From a virus: 57,545 nucleotides of DNA. The position numbers and the translations under genes are program-made. Below the pieces are notes generated by a model that made no database searches, was not told the origin of the DNA, and saw nothing but the letters and a program-made list of their open reading frames with translations. The DNA lies in IMG/VR virus record IMGVR_UViG_3300034523_000291, positions 1-57,545 of that record. One strand, written 5' to 3'. Below, piece after piece: positions 7,900-15,308 of this stretch (its first letter is position 1; the number at the start of each line of letters is the position of its first letter).

Positions 7900-8532
7900 T
7901 TAAGGTGTGTTGCTTGTTCCACAGTTCCGACAGTCTTCCCGATAGCGCTGGGCGTCGCTGATGAACCGGCCGCAGCCTTCACAATTGAACATCATCATTT
8001 TGGGTTTTTTCGGCTTGGGCAGCTTGATGCCGGTTCCCCGTAGAGCCTCCTTGATGTTCACGTCGTCGCGTTCGACCAACCGGCGGCTATGCGCGTCGAT
8101 GTACGGCCTGGGCCAGACCACTGCACCTGATTGACCGAGCTTGCCGATCCAGGTGACGGTGTGAGCCCTCGGCACCACGGCTGCCTTCGACAGATCGCTT
8201 GTGAATACTCCGTCTTCACAAAGCCAAATCAGGTTGTTGCCGTTCCAGCATTGCGGCTTCTGGACGTAAAACTCGGCTGCGTCGGGGTGTTGGTCCAGCG
8301 CCTCGCTCAAGGTGACATTCTGGCAATCGACACCGACTCGCGCCCTGGCGTCGACATAGGCTTTGGGCCAGGGGATGTCAGTGTCGCGGTGATCGCAAGC
8401 GCCGTCCCGGGTGAACACTTGGGCCTTGGCCAGATCAGTGACATAACCAGATCCGCCAAAGCCCCAGAACGATAACCCGTCGCCGACGTAGGCCTGGCTG
8501 CGGCTGTCTTGCAGGTAGAACTGGTCGTCCAT
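7900..8532 (-). CDS. Duplicated-domain protein with zinc ribbon
   Basis: 210 residues containing an internal duplication. Residues 5-85 (FYLQDSRSQAYVG, VTDLAKAQVFTRDGA, WPKAYVDARARV, TLSEAL) are repeated at about 88-170 (FYVQKPQCWNG, TSDLSKAAVVPRAH, WPRPYIDAHSRRLV, NIKEAL). The C-terminus has a zinc ribbon, CEGCGRFIS and CRNCGTSN. A phage hypothetical protein of unknown role; the ribbon suggests nucleic-acid or protein contact. Confidence 0.75.
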   Translation of the reverse strand: MDDQFYLQDSRSQAYVGDGLSFWGFGGSGYVTDLAKAQVFTRDGACDHRDTDIPWPKAYVDARARVGVDCQNVTLSEALDQHPDAAEFYVQKPQCWNGNNLIWLCEDGVFTSDLSKAAVVPRAHTVTWIGKLGQSGAVVWPRPYIDAHSRRLVERDDVNIKEALRGTGIKLPKPKKPKMMMFNCEGCGRFISDAQRYREDCRNCGTSNTP

Positions 8533-8641
8533 GGATTATCTCCAGTCAGGCGCCGCCCTCCGTGACCGGTGGTGGCAATTTGGTTTTGGTTGGGGTATTA
8601 CAAGGGGCCTGCATCCGGCCGGCATTTTTGTGAGAGCTGTT

Positions 8642-8911
8642 ATGTCTATCGAGCCAACCCTGCGCACCAACTACGAGGATTACCTCAATCACGAGATAAG
8701 AGTTGAAGTGTTCGGTCCAGTGAAGACAAATCGCCAGGACACTAACTGCTCAATGACCCACTATGTGGCCAAACTCGCGATTTTTGAGTCTGGCTCAGAG
8801 GTCAATGGGACACGTGAATTGCTTCAAGAGCAGTACAGAGATATGAACGAGGCGGAGAGCGCCGCTTTTGCCAGAGGCCGTGAAATAGTTGGCCGGGTAA
8901 TGGTGCTTTAG
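8642..8911 (+). CDS. Hypothetical protein, 89 aa
   Basis: The ATG at 8642 is preferred over an in-frame start at 8531, because the upstream part would overlap the divergent gene start at 8532. The sequence contains RTNYEDYLNHEIRVEVFGP and a C-terminal helix MNEAESAAFARGREIV. No family recognised. Confidence 0.6.
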   Translation: MSIEPTLRTNYEDYLNHEIRVEVFGPVKTNRQDTNCSMTHYVAKLAIFESGSEVNGTRELLQEQYRDMNEAESAAFARGREIVGRVMVL

Positions 8912-8948
8912 CCAAACGCTGTTGTTGGGTACCGTGAGAGGCGGCTGA

Positions 8949-9437
8949 TCAGTCGTTATCGCCGTCGTCAGCGGCGTTCATTTGGAGCGATTCGGCAAAG
9001 CCTGCTTGCCGTAATTTGCGCGCCACGTTTTCGGATATCTGGTAACCGTGGCGCTTAATTTCGAAGAGTGGCGCTGACTTCTCGGCGCCCAATGAATGGA
9101 CGTATGTGATCAGTCGCCAGATCGTCGCCCGATCCTTCGTCTCGCCGAGTTCGGCGGTGGTTGCCGCCAGCCGGTCGCGCATGGCCTGCCGGAAGTAGTG
9201 GCGGATGATTTCCGTCGGACCTTTAACCTTTGGCGGCGCCGGCGGCATATCCTCGGGCCGGCCATTCAGCACAAGCAGTTGCACCGCCTCGCTGACTTCT
9301 TTGATTTCATGCCATAGCATCAGCTCGTCGAGCATCTGCCGGGTGCCGTACGGGACTGTGTGCCGCAATTCCTGCTCGCCCAGTTCCTGCCGTTTCTCGG
9401 CAAGCCTGGCCGTTCGTTCTTCCTGGGTCACAGCCAT
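8949..9437 (-). CDS. Hypothetical phage early protein
   Basis: 162 residues; GAGG lies upstream of the ATG. Helical throughout (LAEKRQELGEQELRH, QMLDELMLWHEIKEVSEAV, IRHYFRQAMRDRLAATTAEL). DNA coding for QISENVARK carries one copy of the dispersed GCGCCACG inverted repeat (9020-9054). Part of the leftward early operon. Function unknown. Confidence 0.7.
   Translation of the reverse strand: MAVTQEERTARLAEKRQELGEQELRHTVPYGTRQMLDELMLWHEIKEVSEAVQLLVLNGRPEDMPPAPPKVKGPTEIIRHYFRQAMRDRLAATTAELGETKDRATIWRLITYVHSLGAEKSAPLFEIKRHGYQISENVARKLRQAGFAESLQMNAADDGDND
9020..9054. repeat. GCGCCACG inverted repeat, copy A
   Basis: Arms GCGCCACG (9020-9027) and CGTGGCGC (9047-9054) with a 19-nt spacer. Two more copies with the same arms lie at 21091-21124 and 28113-28146. 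This copy is inside a coding gene. Confidence 0.7.
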
Positions 9438-9519
9438 TCGCTACCTCTTCGATTTCGCTGGCCGTCAGTACGAGCCAGGTTTGACGTTTGCTTTGCTGGG
9501 TGCGGGCTATGCGGCGCAT
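9307..9519 (-). CDS. Small early protein, 70 aa
   Basis: The ATG at 9519 has a strong GGAGG 7 nt upstream. The first 27 residues (MRRIARTQQSKRQTWLVLTA, then SEIEEVA) have good coding character. The remainder overlaps the next gene by 131 bp and is low-complexity, so the true product may be short or the frame may have drifted. It overlaps the 3' end of the upstream gene by 13 bp, as expected in a tight operon. Confidence 0.45.
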   Translation of the reverse strand: MRRIARTQQSKRQTWLVLTASEIEEVANGCDPGRTNGQACRETAGTGRAGIAAHSPVRHPADARRADAMA

Positions 9520-9977
9520 GAATCGACCTCCACCTGGCGCCAGGCGCCGACCGAAGTCAGCAAGGATGACAGTTGCGCCTCGGTTACCGTCTTTTCGCCA
9601 GGCACTGCCAGCCACCCCATACCTACTCGGTGATTCGGGTTGCAGTCGGCCTTCACTTCTTCATAGAAGTGCTCAAGGACGTCCGAAAGCCTTTCCACCA
9701 GGTGCACGCCGTCAGGTCTGATGTCGATCGATTTCATGTACTGGGCGCCATCTTGGCGAACACAGATGCTGGCGATGTATATCGTCCAGCGGTGTGCAAC
9801 ATCGCAGAGCGCGTCGGAAACCGTTCTCGAAAGAATCTGCTTTCCGTTCTTCCAGTTGATCATCACCTGCAGGCCGCTTGGATCGATGTTGATGACGGCA
9901 GCATGGTTGGTGTTGATCAGGGCCCGCATGCTGCGTTCGATCTGAACGCGCCGATTGCACGGCTTGCGCTTGCTCAT
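9507..9977 (-). CDS. Hypothetical phage early protein, 156 aa
   Basis: A basic N-terminus (MSKRKPCNRRVQIER) is followed by a beta-rich part (AAVINIDPSGLQVMINWKNG) and helical segments. Start overlaps the stop of the upstream gene by ATGA at 9974-9977. Leftward early operon member without recognised function. Confidence 0.72.
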   Translation of the reverse strand: MSKRKPCNRRVQIERSMRALINTNHAAVINIDPSGLQVMINWKNGKQILSRTVSDALCDVAHRWTIYIASICVRQDGAQYMKSIDIRPDGVHLVERLSDVLEHFYEEVKADCNPNHRVGMGWLAVPGEKTVTEAQLSSLLTSVGAWRQVEVDSCAA

Positions 9978-10219
9978 AAAGCCTCCGCGAGTTTGCGCAG
10001 CGCCTTACGTTCTGCCGCTGTGATAGGCGGCTTGCGGCGCTTGAGGATGGTTTCGGGATCGATCTTGGTGGAGCGCTTCGGCGGTGGAGGGTTAATCGCC
10101 GGGCTTTCACCCAGGTAGATCGTTCCGCCAGCCGCCAGAAACTGCGCCGTGCGCTCCGATATTGACTCGGCGTGCTGACGCTGCTGCTCAACCAGGTTGA
10201 GGTGATTGCTGACGTACAT
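9974..10219 (-). CDS. Hypothetical protein, 81 aa
   Basis: The ATG at 10219 follows GAGGTCGGC, a good ribosome site; the longer frame to 10393 overlaps the Gp157 gene in antiphase and is rejected. Features: a helical N-terminus (NLVEQQRQHAESISERTAQF), a Pro-run PPPPKRSTK and a basic C-terminus (TAAERKALRKLAEAL). No family recognised. Confidence 0.7.
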   Translation of the reverse strand: MYVSNHLNLVEQQRQHAESISERTAQFLAAGGTIYLGESPAINPPPPKRSTKIDPETILKRRKPPITAAERKALRKLAEAL

Positions 10220-10226
10220 GCCGACC

Positions 10227-10790
10227 TCACTTGATCCGGATCGAACTGTCGCCGCGCTCCAAGTGAGCCCAGGTAGGTTCGGGTAAAAGTTCGTGTTCAG
10301 CGTCTTCACCGGCTGCCATGCGCTTGCGCACCGCTTCGTTATGCTCGCGTATCTCCTTGAGCTTGGCGGCAATGGCCTTTTTATCCGGAGCAATGCTCGA
10401 CTTCACAGTGGTCAGTTCGTCCGGCACTGCATCTTCGTTGTCCACGATCACCCGCTCGCTGCCCATGGCCAGCGTGATGGTGAAGAGCGGACGCTTGATC
10501 GACTTGATGTTTGCGGCTTCCATGTTGCGGCGCAGGTAGTCGCCGATCTGCGACACGCTGTTGGACTTGATCCGCTTGAGTTCAGCCAGGCGCTCGATTT
10601 CGTTGTCGATAGCCGTCACGTCGCTTTCAATGTTCCGGCGCAACTTGACGATCTTGTCAGCCTTATCGTTGAAGTCGCCTTGCACTTCGTCCATGGCGTG
10701 CTGCAGGGCCTCTTTCAGGCCCTCATCATCGGTATCGGCCATGGCCTGAAGTTCGGCGAGTTTGCCGGTGAGTGCGTAGAGTTGGGTCAT
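10227..10790 (-). CDS. Siphovirus Gp157-family protein
   Basis: 187 residues. The N-terminal two-thirds are helical with coiled-coil heptads (DKADKIVKLRRNIESDVTAI), then the family's YLRRNMEAANIKSIKRPLFT and the beta segment VDNEDAVPDEL. Gp157 proteins are named after a Streptococcus phage Sfi protein and usually sit next to phage recombination genes, as here. The stop of the upstream annealing-protein gene overlaps its start by 4 bp. Confidence 0.85.
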   Translation of the reverse strand: MTQLYALTGKLAELQAMADTDDEGLKEALQHAMDEVQGDFNDKADKIVKLRRNIESDVTAIDNEIERLAELKRIKSNSVSQIGDYLRRNMEAANIKSIKRPLFTITLAMGSERVIVDNEDAVPDELTTVKSSIAPDKKAIAAKLKEIREHNEAVRKRMAAGEDAEHELLPEPTWAHLERGDSSIRIK

Positions 10791-11530
10791 GCTGCGGCCT
10801 CCGTGCCTTTTTCAAGCACAGCTTTGCGCTCCTCGAATGCTCGAGTGATTCGCGCGATGAAGGTGGGTTCGTTGCGACGAGTTGCCTCGCGGATGTATTT
10901 CACGTTCAGAAGCTTGAGTTCGTGAGTCGTGACGGCCTTGCCAATGGTTTCGACCGCTGAGGCAAGCCAGTCGACACGCTCTTGTTTTTGGCGAAGTATC
11001 TCGGCGTCCTTGTCCTCGGCTTTTTCAAGCTTGAACTCTTCGGTGATGGTGTCGACGTAGGTCGGATCGTCGAACATGCCCATGTAGATGTCGGCGGCGA
11101 ACCCCAACGGCTGCAGGCATTTACCGATGGCGTCCGTCAGCGATTTTTTCGCTGCGTCCCAGTCAGTAAGAATCTTTCCCTGCTGCAGGTAGATAAATGG
11201 CGTATGGCCGTAGTGCTGAACCGTGCATTTTTGCCCGGCGTTGCCCAGGTACCAAAGCTCGATTTTTACGGTGTGCAGCTTCGCGCAGATCATTGGAGCC
11301 TCTGGCCACTCTTTAGTGGGCGCCTGAAGCGGTGCACCTTCGTCAAATCGATCCTCAAGGACATTCCAACCCCAACCCTCACCGCATGGTCCGAAAATCT
11401 CTGTTGCCTTGCGCATGAGGTAGGTTGGCCTGATCGCAGTGCCCTTAAAGCCACCCGCGCCAGTGTATTTTTTAGTAGCGTCAGGGTCGGTTGTGTTGAC
11501 CTGGTCCCAAATTCTCGTGTTCTCGGACAT
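10787..11530 (-). CDS. Rad52-like annealing protein
   Basis: 247 residues. IFGPCGEGWGWNVLEDR followed by DWDAAKKSLTDAIGKCLQPL and GFAADIYMGMFDDP has the pattern of Rad52-superfamily phage single-strand annealing proteins (the 'DA-KKALTDA-KK-L--LGF-AD' helix). It would anneal complementary strands during phage recombination. Neighbours (Gp157 and a GHKL ATPase) fit a recombination module, but no exonuclease partner was recognised. The exact subfamily could not be assigned by eye. Confidence 0.7.
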   Translation of the reverse strand: MSENTRIWDQVNTTDPDATKKYTGAGGFKGTAIRPTYLMRKATEIFGPCGEGWGWNVLEDRFDEGAPLQAPTKEWPEAPMICAKLHTVKIELWYLGNAGQKCTVQHYGHTPFIYLQQGKILTDWDAAKKSLTDAIGKCLQPLGFAADIYMGMFDDPTYVDTITEEFKLEKAEDKDAEILRQKQERVDWLASAVETIGKAVTTHELKLLNVKYIREATRRNEPTFIARITRAFEERKAVLEKGTEAAA

Positions 11531-12624
11531 TACTTATTCCTCCAGCCGTCAGCGCGCTTGACCAGTTCCTTGAAGGCAGTCGACGGCAGCCTGCTCATGT
11601 ATTTTTTGTTGTCGCGATACCATTCTTCCAGGGCGGTTTTGGGCGTCTGGATGGCAACGACGTGGGAGACCTGTTGCTTGTACGAAGTCGAGTTTGAAAC
11701 CTGAGAGTGGAAGGTCCGGCTCACCACTACGGTGTTGGTCATTCCCTGCTTGACCAGGTTGTTCAGTTCTTCCTGGGATTGAACGGCAATGGCACCGGGG
11801 TGCTTCTGCTGGAACAACCGGTAGCAGGCCTCCCGTACAAGCTCGGTACTGCCGTACTCGACATATTCAACGTCAGGAATACCAGCCTCGATCTTCTCCG
11901 CCACCTCATCCAAGCGCCCGGTGTCAATCCACGCGTTTTTCGACACCTGTTTCAAATCCCATCCGCTAACCGTTTGGCGGTCTCGCTCAAGCTGCAGATG
12001 CTCGGGGAGAATGTCATAGCCGTAGGTCAGATCGGTGTCGCATACGAAGAGGGTGCCGACGTACAGCTTGCCGGGCCGGGATGGCAGGATATGGCCGTAT
12101 TTGGTACCGATGACGTCGCTCATCGGCGGCTGCATACGCAGGCACATGTTCCGGATTTCCGTTTCGTCTTCCTCGGAGAGGCCGGAGACAACGAACTCAA
12201 CGCCCTGATTCTGCCTATGTGCCGGCGTCTCGTTGATGCACAGCACCTCCGCGTCGAACTGGTCGCTATGCCGGAACTCAGGCACCCACTGCTTATTGCC
12301 ATTCCAGACCTTCACGTCGTACCCGTTCCGGGTCAGTACCAACAGGGCGATTTTGTAGCCCTCGCCGAAGCTGCCGATGGCATCGGGGCGGTCGGACTTA
12401 GACGTGCTGCCTAGAACCAGGGTGCTGGCCTCCAGCCTTGCAAAGCGGCTGGTGATGAACAGCTGGCCGTTGGCGAAGGCGTATTCGAAAGGCGACTCGC
12501 TATCCAGCGCGTTCTGCACCAACTCCCGGATGGCTTCTTTCAGGCCCCAATGGCGGACGTAATCGCGGGACAGGGGAAGTTCGTAGGACTTGGACCGGAT
12601 GCGATCTGCAATAGCTGCGAGCAT
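11530..12624 (-). CDS. GHKL-fold ATPase
   Basis: 364 residues. The N box is IRELVQNALDS (Glu34, Asn38) and the nucleotide-lid glycine motif is IGSFGEGYKIAL (residues 83-94), both diagnostic of the Hsp90/gyrase/MutL (Bergerat) ATP-binding fold. There is no recognisable MutL endonuclease or histidine-kinase part; the C-terminal half is unassigned. GGGAG precedes the ATG. Its stop overlaps the annealing-protein start (ATG at 11530), so the two are coupled, which suggests a role in recombination or DNA remodelling. Confidence 0.82.
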   Translation of the reverse strand: MLAAIADRIRSKSYELPLSRDYVRHWGLKEAIRELVQNALDSESPFEYAFANGQLFITSRFARLEASTLVLGSTSKSDRPDAIGSFGEGYKIALLVLTRNGYDVKVWNGNKQWVPEFRHSDQFDAEVLCINETPAHRQNQGVEFVVSGLSEEDETEIRNMCLRMQPPMSDVIGTKYGHILPSRPGKLYVGTLFVCDTDLTYGYDILPEHLQLERDRQTVSGWDLKQVSKNAWIDTGRLDEVAEKIEAGIPDVEYVEYGSTELVREACYRLFQQKHPGAIAVQSQEELNNLVKQGMTNTVVVSRTFHSQVSNSTSYKQQVSHVVAIQTPKTALEEWYRDNKKYMSRLPSTAFKELVKRADGWRNK

Positions 12625-12669
12625 GGCAATACTCCCGCGCCATCCTTGCGGGGCGCTGTGATGTGTTGG

Positions 12670-12786
12670 TTATTGAGTGATTCGATCAGCGAGGGCGCTG
12701 AGCAACATCAGAAAGGTGCAGACGGAGAGGGCAGAGAAGGAACCGCGCCAGATCAGCATGCGCCTGGTGCGCTGGTGGGGAGTCAA
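12670..12786 (-). CDS. 38-aa membrane peptide
   Basis: A short gene starting at a TTG whose bases overlap the TGA of the gene upstream (TTGA at 12783-12786), with GAGG about 9 nt before it. The product begins MTPHQRTRRM and then forms one membrane helix (WRGSFSALSVCTFLMLLSAL), ending DRITQ. It is the only frame in the 158-bp gap. The hydrophobic helix and coupling support it. Function unknown. Confidence 0.55.
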   Translation of the reverse strand: MTPHQRTRRMLIWRGSFSALSVCTFLMLLSALADRITQ

Positions 12787-12977
12787 GGCCGAACCCTCAC
12801 CGCGATGCGACCACCCTTCAGGGTTGGCGCCAGGCGCTGTGGCAGATCCCGCACCAGGTCTTCACGCTTGCGGCCGATGAGCTCGTTGAAGGGAAGGCCG
12901 AAGCCCAGGATGGCAATGCGGCGCTCGATGTCGTCGAGCTGCTCGTCGATCAACGATTTAACCGGTGCCTTGGTCAT
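12783..12977 (-). CDS. Hypothetical early protein, 64 aa
   Basis: Begins MTKAPVKSLIDEQLDDIERR and contains GFGLPFNELIGRKREDLVRD. It is translationally coupled at both ends: its start overlaps the upstream stop (12974-12977) and its stop overlaps the start of the 38-aa peptide. No family recognised. Confidence 0.7.
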   Translation of the reverse strand: MTKAPVKSLIDEQLDDIERRIAILGFGLPFNELIGRKREDLVRDLPQRLAPTLKGGRIAVRVRP

Positions 12978-13165
12978 GCAGCCTCCTTGCGGTGCCTGGT
13001 GATTTTCAGCAGGCGCTGGCAGTAGTGGTTGAATTCTTCGACGGTGATCGCGTCGCCGGTGAGCATGTTGGTGATCATCCGCACCACGAAGGCTTGGGCG
13101 CCGGGCTCACTGCTGGGATGCTCAAGTGCTTCAAGTGCCTCATCGATCAGGATGTGCGGACTCAT
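12974..13165 (-). CDS. Hypothetical early protein, 63 aa
   Basis: Helical, with VVRMITNMLTGDAITVEEFN and a basic tail (LLKITRHRKEAA). Four-bp overlaps on both sides place it inside the leftward operon. Function unknown. Confidence 0.7.
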   Translation of the reverse strand: MSPHILIDEALEALEHPSSEPGAQAFVVRMITNMLTGDAITVEEFNHYCQRLLKITRHRKEAA

Positions 13166-13599
13166 AGGTCGGCATCCACATCGTCTTCGCGCTCTTCCCG
13201 TTCTGCTGCTACTGCGTCTTCGGCATACGGTCTCAGCAGCGCTGCAGCGATCTTCTCGACCGCTTCAATAGGGCGTTGATGGCCCAGCAGGTCGGCTGCG
13301 TGTGCCCGAGCATCGCTCTGGCTGCCGAGCATCGCCGACAGCAGTAGGCGGGCAAACGAATCACGCTCGTCCAGGCCGTCGATCTGGCGCTGGTTCAGGT
13401 AGCCCTGCAGGGCCGTGCAGAACCGGTCGAACGTCACCACCTGCGGCTGGCCGTAGCGGCGCTTCCACTTGATGTCGACGCCGCACACCAGGCGCTCCGC
13501 CGAATGCTCAAGCCAGTCCGTCACCTCGTCGCTCTCGCTGACCTCTGGAGGCAACTGAGCGTCGTAACGCTCCTGGCAAATCTTCAATGCTGCGTTCAT
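13162..13599 (-). CDS. Hypothetical early protein, 145 aa
   Basis: The ATG at 13599 has TTGGAGG upstream. An in-frame GTG at 13644 also has GGGAGG, giving 15 more residues; that site additionally opens a five-codon leader in another frame, so translation-coupled control is possible. The protein is acidic at the C-terminus (EREEREDDVDADL) and contains VVTFDRFCTALQGYLNQRQI. No domain recognised. Confidence 0.7.
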   Translation of the reverse strand: MNAALKICQERYDAQLPPEVSESDEVTDWLEHSAERLVCGVDIKWKRRYGQPQVVTFDRFCTALQGYLNQRQIDGLDERDSFARLLLSAMLGSQSDARAHAADLLGHQRPIEAVEKIAAALLRPYAEDAVAAEREEREDDVDADL

Positions 13600-13791
13600 G
13601 GTCGCCTCCAAGGTGGCGGGTTGTTCACCTTTATTCGTCAACACTCATGCCTCCCGCTGGTTGCCGATGGGCGCGGGGGAGGAGTGCTGACGTAATAGAG
13701 GTGGGAAAGGGAGGACAGGTCATCCAACTTCGTTGAAGCTGCGCTTTTATTGCGGGGCAGTTGAGTGTACTGATAGGCTCAAAACAGCGAT

Positions 13792-13805
13792 GTGCGAGAT
13801 CGCAC
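13792..13805. promoter_or_regulatory. Short palindrome before TonB-like gene
   Basis: GTGCGA-GA-TCGCAC, perfect 6-bp arms, 23 bp upstream of the start at 13828. A possible operator for this moron; no match to a known regulator was made. Confidence 0.3.
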
Positions 13806-13827
13806 CGCCAAATAGCGAGATTTTTGA

Positions 13828-14205
13828 ATGTTCAGATTTTTTCTAGCCACTATTTTTTCATTTGTTTTTCTCGGCGTAATTTCTGGTTGCTCTTCCACTG
13901 CCGAACAAGAAAAAACACTGAGCGCCGGGCTCGTTGCGCATTTGAATAAATTCAAGACGTACCCGATCGCCTCGCAACTGGCCGGGGTTGAAGGGACAAC
14001 CCAACTGCGCTTTACGATAGATGGCGACGGAAATGTCGTTTCTTATGAGCTGGTACAAAGTTCAGGCAATGTGGACTTGGACGCGGCCACTCTAGAATTA
14101 ATCCGTCGCGCCCAACCACTGCCGAAACCACCAGCCGATTTAATGAAAGACGGCCCAATTACGATCATTGCCCCTTTTATCTACTCCCTAGACGGGAATA
14201 TCTGA
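13828..14205 (+). CDS. TonB C-terminal-like lipoprotein
   Basis: 125 residues. A signal peptide with lipobox (GVISGC, Cys21) is followed by a domain like the TonB/TolA C-terminus: LNKFKTYPIASQLAGVEGTT, then VSYELVQSSGNVDLDAATLE and QPLPKPPADL. Real TonB has an N-terminal membrane anchor and Pro-rich spacer; here the domain follows a lipoprotein signal directly. It is on the opposite strand inside the leftward early operon, so it is a moron. It might alter TonB-dependent receptor use, including phage entry; that is inference. Confidence 0.78.
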   Translation: MFRFFLATIFSFVFLGVISGCSSTAEQEKTLSAGLVAHLNKFKTYPIASQLAGVEGTTQLRFTIDGDGNVVSYELVQSSGNVDLDAATLELIRRAQPLPKPPADLMKDGPITIIAPFIYSLDGNI

Positions 14206-14385
14206 GCAGGACTTGCAATCCGCCGCCGTCACTCGATGACCGTCTTCGCATTCAACGACGGAAACGCTGCTGGTGTAGCCACGTTCAGCGTTGAGCCTGT
14301 TTGTCTCGCTGATACAGGCGGCCAGGCTCTTGTCGGAAAATACCCGAAGTTCGCCGCGCAGGGTGATGTGGATGACTTTGTTCAT
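14188..14385 (-). CDS. Hypothetical protein, 65 aa
   Basis: The second ATG (14385) has GGAG 7 nt upstream and is chosen over 14391. Begins MNKVIHITLRGELRVFSDKS and ends with a Cys-containing tail (VECEDGHRVTAADCKSCSD) that may bind a metal. Its 3' end overlaps the end of the convergent TonB-like gene by 18 bp. Function unknown. Confidence 0.65.
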   Translation of the reverse strand: MNKVIHITLRGELRVFSDKSLAACISETNRLNAERGYTSSVSVVECEDGHRVTAADCKSCSDIPV

Positions 14386-14452
14386 GGTCATGCTCCGGGT
14401 TGTTTTCCCAATGCCCACCGCTCTGGATGGGCATCAGTGAAAAGGTCCGCAC

Positions 14453-14584
14453 TCAAAAGAAAACGATGCAGCAAGGTCCGTCGTAGCCTTCTTCGCATAC
14501 AAATGCCTGGGCCTGCCCGGTAGACACCGTCCAGTCTTGAACGTAAATGGTGCCAGCGAAACGGCTTTTGATCATGATTTGCAT
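14453..14584 (-). CDS. 43-aa early leftward protein
   Basis: Starts at 14584 after GAGGAAAAGAAA. Reads MQIMIKSRFAGTIYVQDWTV and ends GYDGPCCIVFF. Compact beta-like sequence with three Cys near the C-terminus. First well-supported gene downstream of the leftward promoter at 15309. Function unknown. Confidence 0.55.
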   Translation of the reverse strand: MQIMIKSRFAGTIYVQDWTVSTGQAQAFVCEEGYDGPCCIVFF

Positions 14585-14628
14585 TTTCTTTTCCTCGTTT
14601 GATTTTCCGGATGACCCTGTCGCCAAGG

Positions 14629-14784
14629 TCATCGAGGAAATCTGTGGGGCCCAGGCCCGCTACTGGCGACGGCCTGGGGTTGTTGCGTCAGCGGTGTTGG
14701 CCAATTACCCGCTGCTGATTGCAGGGCTGGCCGGTCGTCTTCGGTGTGGGCTTCGAGCTTCCTACTCACAGCGTCAAACAGCAT
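14629..14784 (-). CDS. Doubtful 51-aa frame, possibly frameshifted
   Basis: Begins MLFDAVSRKLEAHTEDDRPA. At the CCCC run near 14650 the frame breaks into HRFPR; one base fewer would continue as PTDFLDDLGDRVIRKIKRGK. There is no Shine-Dalgarno before the ATG. The sequence character is gene-like, but support is weak. Confidence 0.3.
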   Translation of the reverse strand: MLFDAVSRKLEAHTEDDRPALQSAAGNWPTPLTQQPQAVASSGPGPHRFPR

Positions 14785-14815
14785 CTGTTCGCCGTGGATA
14801 ACAGGTCCTTACAAC

Positions 14816-14965
14816 ATGCACGCTACAGCTCTGAATGCCCTGACTGAATGGGGCAGGGTGCATGAGGTCCGGCGCGCCCAGCCGAAGCTATCGGGCCCGC
14901 TAATTTTTGAATCTGTTCTTGCTGCCGGTGTTACTCGCCACCGCCGGCTGGGCGATTACTTTTGA
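14816..14965 (+). CDS. Doubtful 49-aa frame
   Basis: Begins MHATALNALTEWGRVHEVRR and ends RHRRLGDYF, a plausible small protein, but it runs against the leftward transcript and has only a weak AGG upstream. Kept as a low-confidence candidate. Confidence 0.3.
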   Translation: MHATALNALTEWGRVHEVRRAQPKLSGPLIFESVLAAGVTRHRRLGDYF

Positions 14966-14985
14966 TCGTGCGCCTTGATTACCAC

Positions 14986-15000
14986 CTGGACTTAATCCAG
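14986..15000 (-). promoter_or_regulatory. BoxB-shaped hairpin 2 in leader
   Basis: CTGGA-N5-TCCAG: 5-bp stem and 5-nt loop, the same geometry as lambda boxB, inside the leftward leader. No boxA beside it was noticed. Confidence 0.3.
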
Positions 15001-15221
15001 TTCGCACCCGTTGTGTCACCTATCCGCGCCTTGCCAGTGCAAACCCCTCATCTTGGGATCTGGTAGGTGGCGGAATCAGTGCAACCCTCTGTTCGTATCT
15101 GCGTGGCCGGTCCGGAGTTTCGGTTGGCTGACGCGCTACGTGACTTTGAGCTGGCAGGGTTCTCCCTGCGATATCCAGTTCCAGAGCTGGCGTGGCATCG
15201 GCTGTTTGTTGCTCGCAGTTA

Positions 15222-15236
15222 CCGGATCGGGTCCGG
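15222..15236 (-). promoter_or_regulatory. BoxB-shaped hairpin 1 in leader
   Basis: On the minus strand CCGGA-CCCGA-TCCGG, a 5-bp stem with a 5-nt loop, 26 nt downstream of boxA. Stem and loop sizes match lambda boxB, but the loop is not of the GNRA-like type that lambda N uses. Confidence 0.4.
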
Positions 15237-15262
15237 GGTAGTCGATGGCGAGGATCCTGAGC

Positions 15263-15274
15263 TTTTAAAGAGCG
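15263..15274 (-). promoter_or_regulatory. BoxA antitermination element
   Basis: Minus strand CGCTCTTTAAAA closely matches rRNA-type boxA (TGCTCTTTAACA), which binds NusB and S10. It lies about 30 nt into the predicted leftward transcript, the place of nutL in lambda. Confidence 0.6.
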
Positions 15275-15308
15275 GTTCGCAGCGGCTGTGTGTTGCTGCG
15301 ATGAAGTG

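Larger units (their letters stand above)
14585..15308 (-). other. Long gene-poor leader of leftward operon
   Basis: About 720 nt between the leftward promoter and the first well-supported leftward gene. It holds a boxA, two boxB-shaped hairpins and only weak frames: 14629-14784 on the minus strand and 14816-14965 on the plus strand. No antiterminator protein was recognised. It may act as RNA. Confidence 0.5.
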
